64,000 nucleotides of DNA from positions 45,724,785 to 45,788,784 of the forward strand of contig CM028326.1 of the NCBI GenBank assembly GCA_016647705.1, read 5' to 3'. Under the pieces are notes generated by a model. That model had not been told where the DNA came from and searched no databases. It saw only the letters and a program-made list of their open reading frames with translations. Position numbers and translations under genes: made by a program. This stretch comes from Eucommia ulmoides. Taxonomy: Eukaryota; Streptophyta; Magnoliopsida; Garryales; Eucommiaceae. Of this stretch, positions 12,451-22,745 are shown one piece after another. The first letter of the stretch is position 1; every line of letters begins with the position of its first letter.

Positions 12451-12858
12451 TAATGTAAAATGATTCATTTAGATGTACATAAAAATTGTAAATAAATGTA
12501 ACATTGAATGTTTAATGTTAAAAAAATACGCAAGGAGTTTTGGTCAAGAAAAGGGGACTATTTTCTGATCTTCAATGACTGTATCCTCAGTAGTAAAGAT
12601 ATAAAATATACTCAAAACAATTGCTTTATGAAATAAAAAGACTTGTGATGCATGAGACCCAGCTTCATGTTCGGGAGCAACCATTCTCTAGAAGTAACAT
12701 CTCAAAGGAGAGATTGGATGCTAGTTTGCCCATGGCTCCCACAATCCCAACATGCCAAGATGAGCACTGAGCACTGGGCAACAGTCTTTCATCAAATTTA
12801 AAATATCAATCTTTTTTTAATTTTTCCAGAATACTAGCAGAATTGCAGAAATACACAT
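12451..12858. repeat. Dispersed duplicate segment, copy 2
   Basis: Second copy of the segment at 6877-7377, same orientation, with frequent base differences and about 90 bases missing relative to copy 1. No gene content is recognised. Confidence 0.75.
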
Positions 12859-13027
12859 TGCTTTGTCCAAATAGTTGTTTAGCACAGCCCTGTATCATAA
12901 CACGTTCAAAATTTTGTGAAACTGATACAATCAAAAAACCGGTGCCAATATACTTCCTTCAAAGCACGAAGAAGAATGGGTCGTGGAACTTGCTAAAGTC
13001 TAAAAGGTCAAAGGTTTGAAGAACTTA

Positions 13028-13912
13028 CGGCTCGTTTGGTTGGATGGAATGGAATGAAATGAAAAAAGGAATGAAATGAGAGAAATAATGGAATGAAATT
13101 GTGAATGAAATCACTATTCTATTCACTTGTTTGATTGGTATGGAATGAGAGAAGAAATATAATAGTCAAATATAGTAAAATTCCCATAATGCCCTTGTGA
13201 AATCATTATTCCATTCTCTTGTTTGATTGGTATGGAAAGAGAGAAGTAATGGAATAGTGAAATATAGATTTCGATTTGAATATATATATACACACACACT
13301 ATGTATAAATACACACACACATTATACACATATATATAGTATATATACAGTATATAATATAATATATATATATATATATAGACATTTATATATACATATT
13401 TATATATAGATATATAGTATTTATATGTACAGTGTGTGTATATATATATATATGAACAATCTCTGTGTGTGTGTGTGTGTGTGTATATATTTATACATAC
13501 ACATGTCCTAGATATACTATATATACTATATATATGTACATTTTTTGGATTGGGCTTCTTCTTCTTATCTGCAATCATGGACTGGAAATTTAGAAATTGA
13601 GGTCCATTTTATGGACTGGATCAGCCTGGAACTTCAATCATGGACTGGAAGTTCTTGGACTGGATCCAGCTGCTAGGGAAGAATTGTGTTGGGCTGAAAT
13701 AGATTTACTCAAGGGTTTTTTTGTAATTTGGATTTTGATTCCATTAGGTTGAACTTGATTCCAACCCATTTGATATGGAATCCTATTCCCTAATTTTTCG
13801 TTCCAATAGAATCACAAAATTAATTCCATTGGAGAACCAAACATCGGAATAAGAATCGAGGGCGGAATGACGATTCCACTCTGCCCCTAATTCTGTCCAA
13901 CCAAACATGCCG
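13028..13912. mobile_element. Harbinger-like MITE with microsatellites
   Basis: The ends CGGCTCGTTTGGTTGGA and TCCAACCAAACATGCCG are imperfect inverted repeats. They are flanked by TTA (13025-13027) and TCA (13913-13915), compatible with a mutated TWA duplication. The end sequence resembles the other Harbinger-type elements in this window, all of which contain GTTTGG near the terminus. The centre (13262-13540) is TA, CA and TG microsatellite. A segment containing TTGTTTGATTGGTATGGAA is duplicated near 13125-13145 and 13215-13235. No coding capacity. Confidence 0.65.
13262..13540. repeat. Compound TA/CA/TG microsatellite
   Basis: Nearly 280 bases of interleaved (TA)n, (CA)n and (TG)n runs inside the MITE. 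Both strands open spurious Tyr/Ile/His-rich frames here, which are not genes. Confidence 0.9.
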
Positions 13913-13913
13913 T

Positions 13914-14107
13914 CAGGACATGTTTGGTATGCATAAAACAAGAATTACTAATCCTATTATTAGTTATTCTTATATTTGGAATGAAGAGAATTCGCAATGT
14001 GTAAAGTCTAGTTTGATTCACTAATCAGAATTGAGAAACCCCCCCTAAAATGGCCGGATTAGATACTTTTCAAGAAATTTTCATCTTAATTGCTCGTAAT
14101 TATTTTT
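13914..14107. other. Left part of the target sequence of the 3.8 kb hAT
   Basis: AT-rich sequence directly before the GAATAGAT duplication. It starts near a TGTTTGGTATGC phrase, and the far side of the hAT (about 18200) has TTCCAAACAAGAG. The two may be the ends of another small MITE that the hAT split. This is suggestive only. Confidence 0.3.
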
Positions 14108-14115
14108 GAATAGAT

Positions 14116-17100
14116 CATAGTTGTTAAAGGCTCTAGGCGCACCGAGGCGCACAAGGTGTCCCGGAGCCTAGGCGTTAGGCGCACGGCGAGGTGCTAGCCT
14201 GAGCGACACCAGACGCACGACATTTAAAAAAATAAATAAATTAATATATAGCACTTTTATATTGCAAATCTAAAATCAAGAAGTAAAACTATGACTAAAT
14301 TCCAATTAGAAAATATAAAATACACTCGCAAGTAGCCCAGAACTCCAAATGGAAGTTTTTAAACATACAAAAACAAAGAGCAAACAAAAATACAATCAAC
14401 CAAAATCTAAATAATCAAATATCATCATCGTCATCCACCAAAACGAAGTCGTCTACATCTTCACCATTGGACACGTGATCATCCCACTCACACTCTTCTT
14501 CTTCAGTCTCTTCTGAATTTGCTTCTTCCTCATCTAAATGGACTGTTGGAGTAGAAGAACTTGCCACTTGCTTATTTCTAGCATTCACCCTTGGAGTCGA
14601 TTTCGATCTAGAATTATATCGACTCTCTTCTACTCTAGCAGCAGTAGCTACATTTGTCCATGTCAATCCATCTTCTTCATCATGCACATACTCATCATCG
14701 AGCTCCCTATCAGAAACTCCATCAACTCGACCAATTAACCACTCATTGCTATCATCAATATCAGTCAATGAGATAGGATCAATGACGTCGCGTGCTTGAT
14801 ATTGACGAATCAATGCTCTATTATATTTCACATACACCAAATCATTTAATCGTTTTTGCGCTAGCCTATTTCTCTTCTTGCTGTGAATCTGCAATAATTT
14901 ATGCGCAATAGATTAAAAGATCATTATTTAAAGGGATTATATTTGATAACTTTTAAATAAATTCAAATTAAATATTAAAAAAAAACTTACATGTTCAAAA
15001 ACACTCCAATTCCTTTCGCAACCGGATGCACTACATGTAAGACTAAGGATTTTTATTGCAAACGCTTGCAAGTTAGGTGTCAAACCACCGTATGAGGTCC
15101 ACCAGTCGACTGTAAAATATAATTACTAATTTAGAATCATTAAATTAAAGCAATAAGACGACAAAAATTAAAACAAAAAATTTACCAGCTGACTTTGTGC
15201 TCCTATGTCTGACGGCCATAGGCATCCCAAAGAGGCCTTTGGATTTCTTGTACTTGTCCAATTCCACCGAAATTTTATCTTGTGCAGCAAGAGTTGGAAC
15301 CAACCTTATAACACATTCATAGAAGCCTTTCATAACTTCCTCATCTTGATGAATGTCTTTGTTTCCATGATAGTATTCCGGATTCAGAAAGTGACCAGCT
15401 GCATGCAAAGGACGATGAAGTTGGATATTCCATCGACGATCGATAATTTTAAAAATCTCACTATACTTCTCCTCGTCTTCTTTGAATGCTTTGGCAATGG
15501 CTTCTTTGGCTCTATCCATAGCCTCATAAATATACCCCATTGGGGGTTTTCTCTTCCCATCAACCAAACGAAGCACTCGAACAAGAGGGCCTGATACCTT
15601 AAGACCAAAAACGACATTTTGCCAAAAGGTCGGCATTAGTACAATGTCTTTTGCCCTTTTACCTTGTTGCTCCTTCGCCCACTTGCTAGTGGTCCATTCA
15701 TCCGAAATGAACATCTTCCTCAAGTTATTCCTTTCTTGATGAAGTCTACACAATGTGATGAAAGCGGTAGCAAATCAAGTTTTAGCCGGCCTTAGCAATT
15801 CCTTTTGATGAGTGAATCGTCTCATCATGTTAACTACACCGGGGCGGTTATAAATGTAACCATTTAGAAATACCGCTTTCACAAAGGTTCGATTCATGTT
15901 TGGCAACTTAAAGATGTCTTCCAACATCAAATCCAAACAGTGGGCAGCACATGGTGTCCAATATAAATGTTGGTATTTCGCCTCCAACAACCTCCCTGTG
16001 AAGAATAAAAAATAATACTTAATTGCTAATAAATTCGAAAAATGTATATTCTAATTAAAATATAATTATTAGAAATTAATATTTAAACTTACCGGCCATG
16101 ACATTAGAAGAGGCACTATCTGTAACCACTTGCACCACATTAGATTCTCCAATCTTATCCACAAAAGTACTAAGTAGCTCAAACATCTTCTCTCCAGTCT
16201 TTGCATAAGCGGAAGCATCAACGGATTCAATAAAAACACTTCCTCGAGGACTATTAACCAAGAAATTAATGAGAGTCCTCTCTCGTTTGTCTTTCCAACC
16301 ATCCGCCATAATTGAGCATCCATGGGTTTCACGTTCCTCCTTGTGCTTTTCAAGCATTTCATTTGTCTTCTGCACCTCCTTCTTTAATAGAGGAACTCTA
16401 ACCTCATGGTATGATGGCGCTTTCATACCGGGACCATATTGTCCGATACCCTCAATCATCGCTTGAAAACTATCATATTTGACTGCATTAAATGAAATTC
16501 CCGCATCGTACATCCATCTAGCAATGAGTGTACATGTTCTGGACCTTAACTCTTTCTTCGCATGATCATTATCATCCAACTTAGTTTGTTTCTCTTTCCC
16601 CTTTCGGGTTTTCACAACCGTTTCTGGATCGGGAGTGTAATACAAATCCAAAGGTTCTTTTTGCTTTGGCCTTTTTGGAACAAATGTACTTGAATTTCTA
16701 CCTGAAGAAGGTGTTTGTCTTTTCAAGGATGTCACATCTCGAACATCATCCTCATCCTCACTTCCGGCCTCGTAGTCATCAAAATCCGGAAGCAAATTAA
16801 CTTGATCTTTTTCCTTCTTCTTCTTGGACATGTAGTCTCGGATTTCATCTCTCACGTGAGATGGACATTTTTTGCAAGCGGTGACATTTCTATATCCGCC
16901 AACAATGTGTTGTTTAGCCCGATATATACCTCCTTTCGTTACTCTTTTACAAAAATTGCATGTGACCGAATTTTTGTCTTGTGGATTCGCCAAATACGCA
17001 TGGCTCCACGCGGGGTCCCTTAATCCTTCACTAGCCATTTAATTTATCCTAACTTCTAACAAACAATTAAACAAACAAATAATAACAAAAATAAACTAAA

Positions 17101-17953
17101 TAAATAATTAAACAATTAAGTTTTAACATGAACATAAACATATATCATCAAAATCAGAAACAGAAACAGAAAATTAGAACACATTTTACAGAAAATTAGA
17201 ACACATTTTACAGATGAATCATGAAACAAATAGGCAAATCATAAATAAAATAACTAATTAAGTAATTATATAAATAAAACATAAATAATTAATTAAGTAA
17301 ATAAATAAATAAACGATTACCTTACCTGAGCACCTGGAGGACGAACAGCACTACAGTAGTGACCTGAACGACGAAAATCGAAGCAGCAGCAGCAGTCGGA
17401 GGAGAAATTGAACAGTGAAGGAGAAATCGAACGGCGAAGGAGAAGCAATCGGAGCAGAAGCAGTCGGAGGAGAGCAAACGTGACGAGTAGCGAAGGAGAA
17501 ATCGACGAAGGAGCAGAAATCGGAGCAGCAGCAGTCGAAGGAGCAGCAATGAGCGACGAAATCGAAGGAAATCGAAGCAGAAAACGAAGAAAATCGAACG
17601 AAATCGAAGAAGAAATTGAACGAAATCGATGCGATTCTGTTCGAGATTCTGTTCGAGAGTCAATCAACGCCGATTTCCTTCCAATAGGGTTTCAGAAGCT
17701 CAGGTATGGGATCTGGGAATATATTAAGGACTTGGGCTATGGCTAATTGGAGAGCCCATAAGGCCACGATGGAAAAAAAAAAGCGCCTTGTCCACCGCAG
17801 GCGCGCCTCCGGCAACGCAGGCGACTCTCGCCCAGGCGGCAAAAGCGGTCGCTTCTTGTACCTTCAGCGCCTAGACCTGAGCGAAGCGCAGCACATGCGC
17901 CTTGAGGTGCCTTGCACCTAGGCGAGCGCCTGGGCGCGACTTTGACAACTATG
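14116..17953 (-). mobile_element. Nearly intact autonomous-type hAT transposon, 3838 bp
   Basis: Inverted terminal repeats CATAGTTGTTAAAGGC and (right end, complemented) CATAGTTGTCAAAGTC are flanked by a perfect 8-bp duplication GAATAGAT (14108-14115 and 17954-17961). The outer 100-170 bases at each end are GC-rich and full of AGGCGC/GCGCCT words, in sharp contrast with the AT-rich surroundings, and are probably subterminal transposase-binding repeats. The interior encodes a four-exon hAT transposase on the minus strand with all major domains. A purine/pyrimidine-skewed leader (17330-17700) precedes it, with a likely 5' UTR splice donor (CTCAG then GTAAGG) near 17325. The only coding lesion I see is one in-frame stop. 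Perfect target duplications suggest a recent insertion. Confidence 0.93.
14415..17038 (-). pseudogene. hAT transposase, BED-DUF659-dimerisation, one stop
   Basis: Four exons on the minus strand with consensus splice sites and matching phases: 16093-17038, 15186-15995, 14991-15109 and 14415-14888, 783 codons with the stop. Exon 1 starts MASEGLRDPAW and has a BED-type finger (Cys27, Cys30, His44, Cys55). An acidic/basic linker follows, then a DUF659-like catalytic region with ADGWKD and VTDSASSN, whose aspartates fit the hAT RNaseH-like active site. Exon 2 continues with YWTPCAAHCLDLMLEDI. Exon 3 carries SASGCERNWSVFEH, the hAT C-terminal dimerisation signature. Exon 4 ends in an acidic tail (EEEECEWDD...VDDDDDI). 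Codon 389 (15775-15777) is TGA, directly before FATAFITL, and is the one lesion seen. The protein would bind the element's ends in the nucleus and excise and insert it by cut-and-paste. Confidence 0.9.
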
Positions 17954-17961
17954 GAATAGAT

Positions 17962-18480
17962 ATTTGCAATGAGCACAATTTGTTACTTTGAACTATATAT
18001 TAAGATAAATATTCAAAATTTATTTAATGTGCTAAATCACAATTTTATTAATTGTAGTTTCTTTTTAAAAATAAAAAATGTATTTTATTTTTATTTTTAT
18101 TTTAAATGTCTTAAATATGTTTATATTGATGAGGATAATATAGAAACAGAAGAAATGCAAATAACGGAATCGAATTGAATTCAGTAAAATTCTACTTCAT
18201 TCCAAACAAGAGAAATATAATTCTAAATGAACTTTATAGAATTGAATTGAATTCAACTCAAACTCTAGCTAGAATTCATACCATGTTAAGCTCGAATTTT
18301 GCTCACAAAAAAAATGACTCACTGAAGATTCAAAGGTTTGATAAGCTTGTAATTTTTGTTCACAGATATAGTGTCCTGGATTAGTATAAAAATTGTTTAG
18401 ATCAAGTAATTTGGTCTTTTGAGAAATCTTATATCAGGTTTCTATATAAAACTTGTCTCCACCTTACAAACCTTTTGATA
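17962..18480. other. AT-rich spacer between hAT and Mutator-like element
   Basis: About 500 AT-rich bases with an imperfect direct repeat of GAATTGAATT near 18170 and 18240. No gene or terminal repeat is firmly recognised. It is the right-hand part of whatever the hAT inserted into. Confidence 0.4.
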
Positions 18481-19490
18481 TAATTTTACTGGATATTTGC
18501 CACTAACCTCCCTGTCATTTTGTCTAAAACCACAAAGCTCCCTATCATTGCCGAAATACCGGTCAACCCCTTATTATTTTTGGTCAAATCCCATTTAGTT
18601 CCCCTATAGGTAAAAAATTATTGAAATTTTTATTGTAATGACAATTTTACCCTTAACAATTTAAAAATAATAAAAAAATTAAAATACATAAATATCCCTT
18701 TAAATTTTTTATTTATATTTTCCTCCTCTCTCTTTTTACACTAACATCCCCGTTTAAAAAATATATATTTCTTTCACCCCTTTCTTTTTTAACAAATAAA
18801 AAAAAAAACCATCCACCCACCCTACCGACTTTCTTCATTCTCCTTCTTCCTTTTTTCTCATTCTTCATTTTCTTTTTCTTCTTCTTTCTTTCTCTTCTTC
18901 TTTCTCTCTCTCTCTCACACAACGCCGGATCCATGCGCCAGATCTCTACTCGGAGCATAAATCTGGCGCTCTATGTGTGTGTAAAAGAGAAAAGAGAAGA
19001 AGAAGAAGAAGAAGTAATAATCCATATATGCTGGAGCCTTGCAACCTCCTCTTACTCTAACCCAACAACAGTGAAAAAGATGGTTGTTTCAATTCACACC
19101 CTTCACCAGTGAGAAAGATGGTTGTTTCTTTGGTGCTTGTATTCACATTTTTTTATGGATATTTATTGATTCCATCAGTTTGGGAGCTCGAAATTGCTTT
19201 CCTAATATCATTTTCTTCACTAGATTCATTGAATTTCTATTTAACCCTACAGAAAGTAGTAGTTCTTGAGCTTCCCCTGATAATCTCTAAAGAATTTCTT
19301 TGGTGTTAGTGTTGACTTGATCAACTATTTCCTGAGGTTTCGGCAATGGAAAAAAAGGGTTGTGGGCACGCACAGATCCGACAGGGTTGCGTTGGGGGTT
19401 GCACGGGTGGGGGTTGGGTTGGGTTGGGTTGGGGGAGGAGGTAAAAGGATAAAAATATTAGAAATGATAGGGGTTTGTGAATTTTTTTAA

Positions 19491-19784
19491 GGGAAAATTG
19501 GTGAAAAATCCCTATTTTTAAGTCTAATTGGTGAAAAATCCTTTTGTGTTATTAGGTTTTGATTTAATCCTTTAAGTTAAATTCCACTTGTGTTTTAGTC
19601 CCGCATTGCAGGAATTGTAGGGATATTGCAGGGATTGTAGGGAGTCTTTTAGTGAGTACATTCGATTTTTATAATGAATTCTGTTACATGTAACTAATGT
19701 TAGTTATAATTTTATAATTGTTACTTTTCACACATATTTGAGCATTTTTAATTACATATGTTTATATAATATTAGTTACATGTT

Positions 19785-19829
<45 letters not shown>

Positions 19830-20211
19830 GTATTTATATATAATATTTTGTGACGTTACTGAAAAAATATCAAACTTTTTAGTTACATATCAGAGACATG
19901 CAACTAAAAAGTTATATATTATTAAAACATGTAATTGAAAAATATCAAACTTTTTAGTTACATATCAGAGACATGTAACTAAAAAGTTACATATTATTGA
20001 AATATGTAACTGGAAAAAAAAAAAAATTAGTTACCTGTAATTAATACAATGATATTACACAGAAAATAGTTACATGTAACTAACGCGTGATTATCACATG
20101 AGTAAAGCTTCCGCGTTTTTAAAAGAGATGGGACTAAATCAAATTTTTTTACCACATGTAGGACTTTTGACCAATTAGAATTTAAATATAGGACCTCCTA
20201 CCCATTGTCCC
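19491..20211. mobile_element. Nested Mutator-like MITE, 721 bp
   Basis: The left end begins GGGAAAATTGGTGAAAAATC, and the right end complemented begins GGGACAATGGGTAGGAGGTC. The two share TCTAATTGGT further in, giving inverted repeats of about 60 bases. A perfect 9-bp duplication TTTTTTTAA lies at 19482-19490 and 20212-20220. The duplication word is low-complexity, but its position exactly at both ends supports the call. It is inserted inside the larger Mutator-like element. Confidence 0.75.
19861..20011. repeat. 76-bp tandem duplication with GTTAC/GTAAC words
   Basis: Two adjacent copies (about 19861-19936 and 19937-20011), each containing TCAAACTTTTTAGTTACATA, AGAGACATG and AACTAAAAAGTTA. 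GTTAC and its complement recur through 19680-20080. A (TA)n run lies at about 19790-19826 just before the array. Confidence 0.75.
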
Positions 20212-20574
20212 TTTTTTTAATGATGCGCATTGAAAGTATTGGAAATGATGGGGGTGTTATTGAATTTTTGAAAACATAAAAAAAATATATATTTTTTTTT
20301 TAATAAGAGAAGGGGATTTGTGTCTTTTTGCAAGAAAAAAGGAGTCAAAGGGGTTGTTCGGTATTTAGTAAATGATAAGGGAGATATGTGATTTTAGGCA
20401 AAATGATAGGGGAGGAGGTAAGTGGCAAATAACCTAATTTTATTTACCAAAAGAAAAAAAAAAATGCTTCAAACATTTCAAGTCAGTATAAATGCTCAAT
20501 GTTCAAAGAAATTTCAGATCATTCTATAGTTTAAATATATAAAGTAATCCACGTTAAAAATGAGAAAATTTTAC

Positions 20575-21756
20575 CTGCTTGAACGTAGCTGTTTGATATA
20601 GAGGCGTACTCAACGCATCATAAGGATCAAAATTATTTTCAAAATTCATCAGCATTGTTGAGACACTAGGCTCCGTAACCTCCATTTCTGCAAAACAAAT
20701 GCAGCAAAATACAAATCAATGTCTAAAATAAACCAAAGTTCTAAACAACATTACCAAATTGACAAGTTTGAATATACAAACCATCCAAGCACTCTGCAAC
20801 ATCATCAACCAAGGCCATTGTGCTTACGCCCCTTGAGCAGTTAAACTCAAATTTCTTCGCATAGAACAAGTGATTCCTCTTACCAACAGCTGCTCCTTTA
20901 CCTCCAAAACTCAATTGAAATTTTCCAATCACAGAACCCTAAAAATTAAAGTAATCCACAATGGTATTACTTATGGCTCAAGACACATTTCCAGGGCCTA
21001 CGCGTGGGGCAAAGCACAATCTTCATTGAATTAAAGTGCATCTTACATACAACTAAGTTCATACAAATATATACAAAATATTCAATAATGTATGGTATAT
21101 TTCATTATCTAACTAATATCTATTTACAGGCAATTTTCGAAAGTGAAGCACATTGGTTGTCTACTATTCCTCAGAACTTCGACCACACTAACAAATCCAA
21201 ATTAATCATATGAACAGTTAATAAGGTTAAACAAATTATATCAATCAAAAATTCCAATCATGCAACGCAATTCAACATTCAAAAATTTCAAACGGATTCA
21301 CAAGTAATCATAGTTGCACCAAAAAAGCAATTTGTTAATTAAATTAACACATTCATTGCACAAACAAACATTATCTATGAAAGAAAAATTAAAATAAGTA
21401 TATTATAATATTTTACCCACATATAAATTTGTATGTCTGGGTAAAGAAATTCTTTTTAAAGCAAAAAACTCAAAAAGTAAATGATAAATAATATGAGCGT
21501 ATTTTGGCTTCTGCTGATGTTACATAATGTTTATTTTTTGATTAAATTTGCTAAAAAAATCAAAGCGACTATTCCTTGAGAATAAAAAATGGTTCCGTAA
21601 ATACTAAGGAGAAAACTGATCATTCCATTGGATTTATAATTAACAGACCTTTTCAGACTCAAACAAATTCGAGAAGACGTGTGTTACTCGAGGGATGCCA
21701 CAACTGTTTGTCGCGCTGAGAACTTCGATTGGACTTCGGAAAGGGAAAGACGACAT
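20575..21756 (-). CDS. CBL: Cystathionine beta-lyase, first three exons
   Basis: Host gene, 5' part. The enzyme is a plastid PLP-dependent lyase that cleaves cystathionine to homocysteine, pyruvate and ammonia for methionine synthesis. Exon 1 is 21649-21756 (ATG at 21756), 36 residues starting MSSFPFRSPIEVLS, Ser-rich and lacking acidic residues until position 11, as in a plastid transit peptide. Exon 2 is 20782-20938 (GSVIGKFQLSFGGKG...). Exon 3 is 20575-20687, containing SVSTMLMNFENNFDPYDALS and then TPLYQTATFKQ, close to the conserved plant CBL N-terminus. All splice junctions are AG/GT and phases 0, 1 and 0 agree. Exon 4 (expected to continue PSAxENGPYDYTRSGNPTRD) and the PLP-lysine region are not found down to position 1. 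Either intron 3 exceeds 20 kb or the gene is truncated. The exons look undamaged. Confidence 0.85.
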
Positions 21757-22220
21757 AATAGGAAGAAGAATCAGAAGGCCTCGCGGAACCAGACGAAGGA
21801 ATGTTAACAAGTCGACTTCGATTGAAACTTAACAAGTGGTAGAACCGTGGGAAGGTCGGATTACGTCAATCGGAACCCTAGAAATGAAGTCAGTCTTCAC
21901 CCGGACCCCTAGAAAGCAAGGAAGAATTCAACCGAGGCCTGAGAAAGCCGTAGAACCAGTAAGGGGCCCAGGCAGACAGACCGCTGCAAATTGATTGAAT
22001 CAATACTCAATAGGAAGGGACTTGTTTCTAGAAACTACTGGGGATGATTTTATTTTAGGAGGTTTTTTCTTAAGATTCTCTTTTTAGAATCAAACAAATT
22101 TTCGATGACTATCAACTTTTAAAATCTTATTGTGAAAAGAAAATCGTGTACCAACTCACAAAAATACCCTTAACACAAAAAAAAAAATAATAATAATAAA
22201 AAAATAAAATAAAATAATTC
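21757..22220 (-). promoter_or_regulatory. Presumed CBL 5' UTR and proximal promoter
   Basis: The 460 bases upstream of the CBL start codon. The first 270 are moderately GC-rich and read as a leader on the minus strand. Further up is an AT-rich stretch with a TATA-like TAAAATAAAAT near 22050. A Harbinger-like element begins at 22224, so the native promoter next to the gene is short. The transcription start is not determined. Confidence 0.4.
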
Positions 22221-22594
22221 TAAGGCCGCGTTTGGTGTTTTCACTTTTCCCATCCCACTTGGAATGGGATATGATGAAAATTTTGTTTTGAGAGCAAAAT
22301 CGCATTTGGTAACGATAAAATTCTATTTTGTTCTTGGAACATAATCGCTTTTGATAACGATATTATCTTAAAATTGTTTCCTCACAATTATTCTTTATTT
22401 ATTTATTTATTATTTATTTAAACTTAACCGAAGAACAAGAACATTAATTTTGAAAAATCATTAAGAAATTATCGAAAAATTAAAAGCGAACTCTAAACTA
22501 AAATCAATTATCAAGAAATCGTACCCTAATTTTGAGATATTACAAAATTAAGAAATCATTAGCACTGGATATTACAAATTTAAGCAAATAACTA

Positions 22595-22745
22595 CTAAGA
22601 CAATCAAGAAGATTCAACAATCAAGAACTGCTAAGACAATCAAGAAGATTCAACAATCAAGAAGGCAAGACTATTAAGAAGTTTCAATAACAGCAAAAAA
22701 CCCAAAAATTGCTAAGACGATAAAGATGATTCAACAATCAAGAAG
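22595..22745. repeat. Short tandem repeats, AAGA/CAATC type
   Basis: Several imperfect copies of a roughly 30-base unit containing CTAAGACAATCAAGAAG and TTCAACAATCAAGAA, inside the Harbinger-like element. Non-coding. Confidence 0.6.

Larger units (their letters stand above)
18491..20434. mobile_element. Mutator-like non-autonomous element, 1.94 kb
   Basis: The ends GGATATTTGCCACTAACCTC and (right, complemented) GGTTATTTGCCACTTACCTC open inverted repeats that stay similar for over 80 bases (both contain TCATTT-like and AAATACCG words). They are flanked by a near-perfect 10-bp direct repeat TAATTTTACT (18481-18490) and TAATTTTATT (20435-20444). Long terminal inverted repeats with a 9-10 bp duplication indicate a Mutator-like element. 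There is no transposase. The left interior has CT-rich tracts, and a second element is nested at 19491-20211. It lies about 140 bases beyond the exon 3 donor of cystathionine beta-lyase, in that gene's intron 3 if the gene is whole. Confidence 0.78.

Noticed and set aside
13123-13578. Long open frame of Tyr/Ile/His/Cys codons on the minus strand
   Set aside because: It is produced by TA/CA/TG microsatellites inside a MITE; composition is that of the repeat, with no protein motif.
17317-17746. Overlapping open frames with Arg/Glu/Ser-rich products near the right end of the hAT
   Set aside because: This is the purine-skewed non-coding leader of the transposase gene; three frames are open because of composition.
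18713-18958. Lys/Arg/Glu-rich minus-strand frame
   Set aside because: It lies in CT-rich sequence inside a Mutator-like element; no motif and biased composition.
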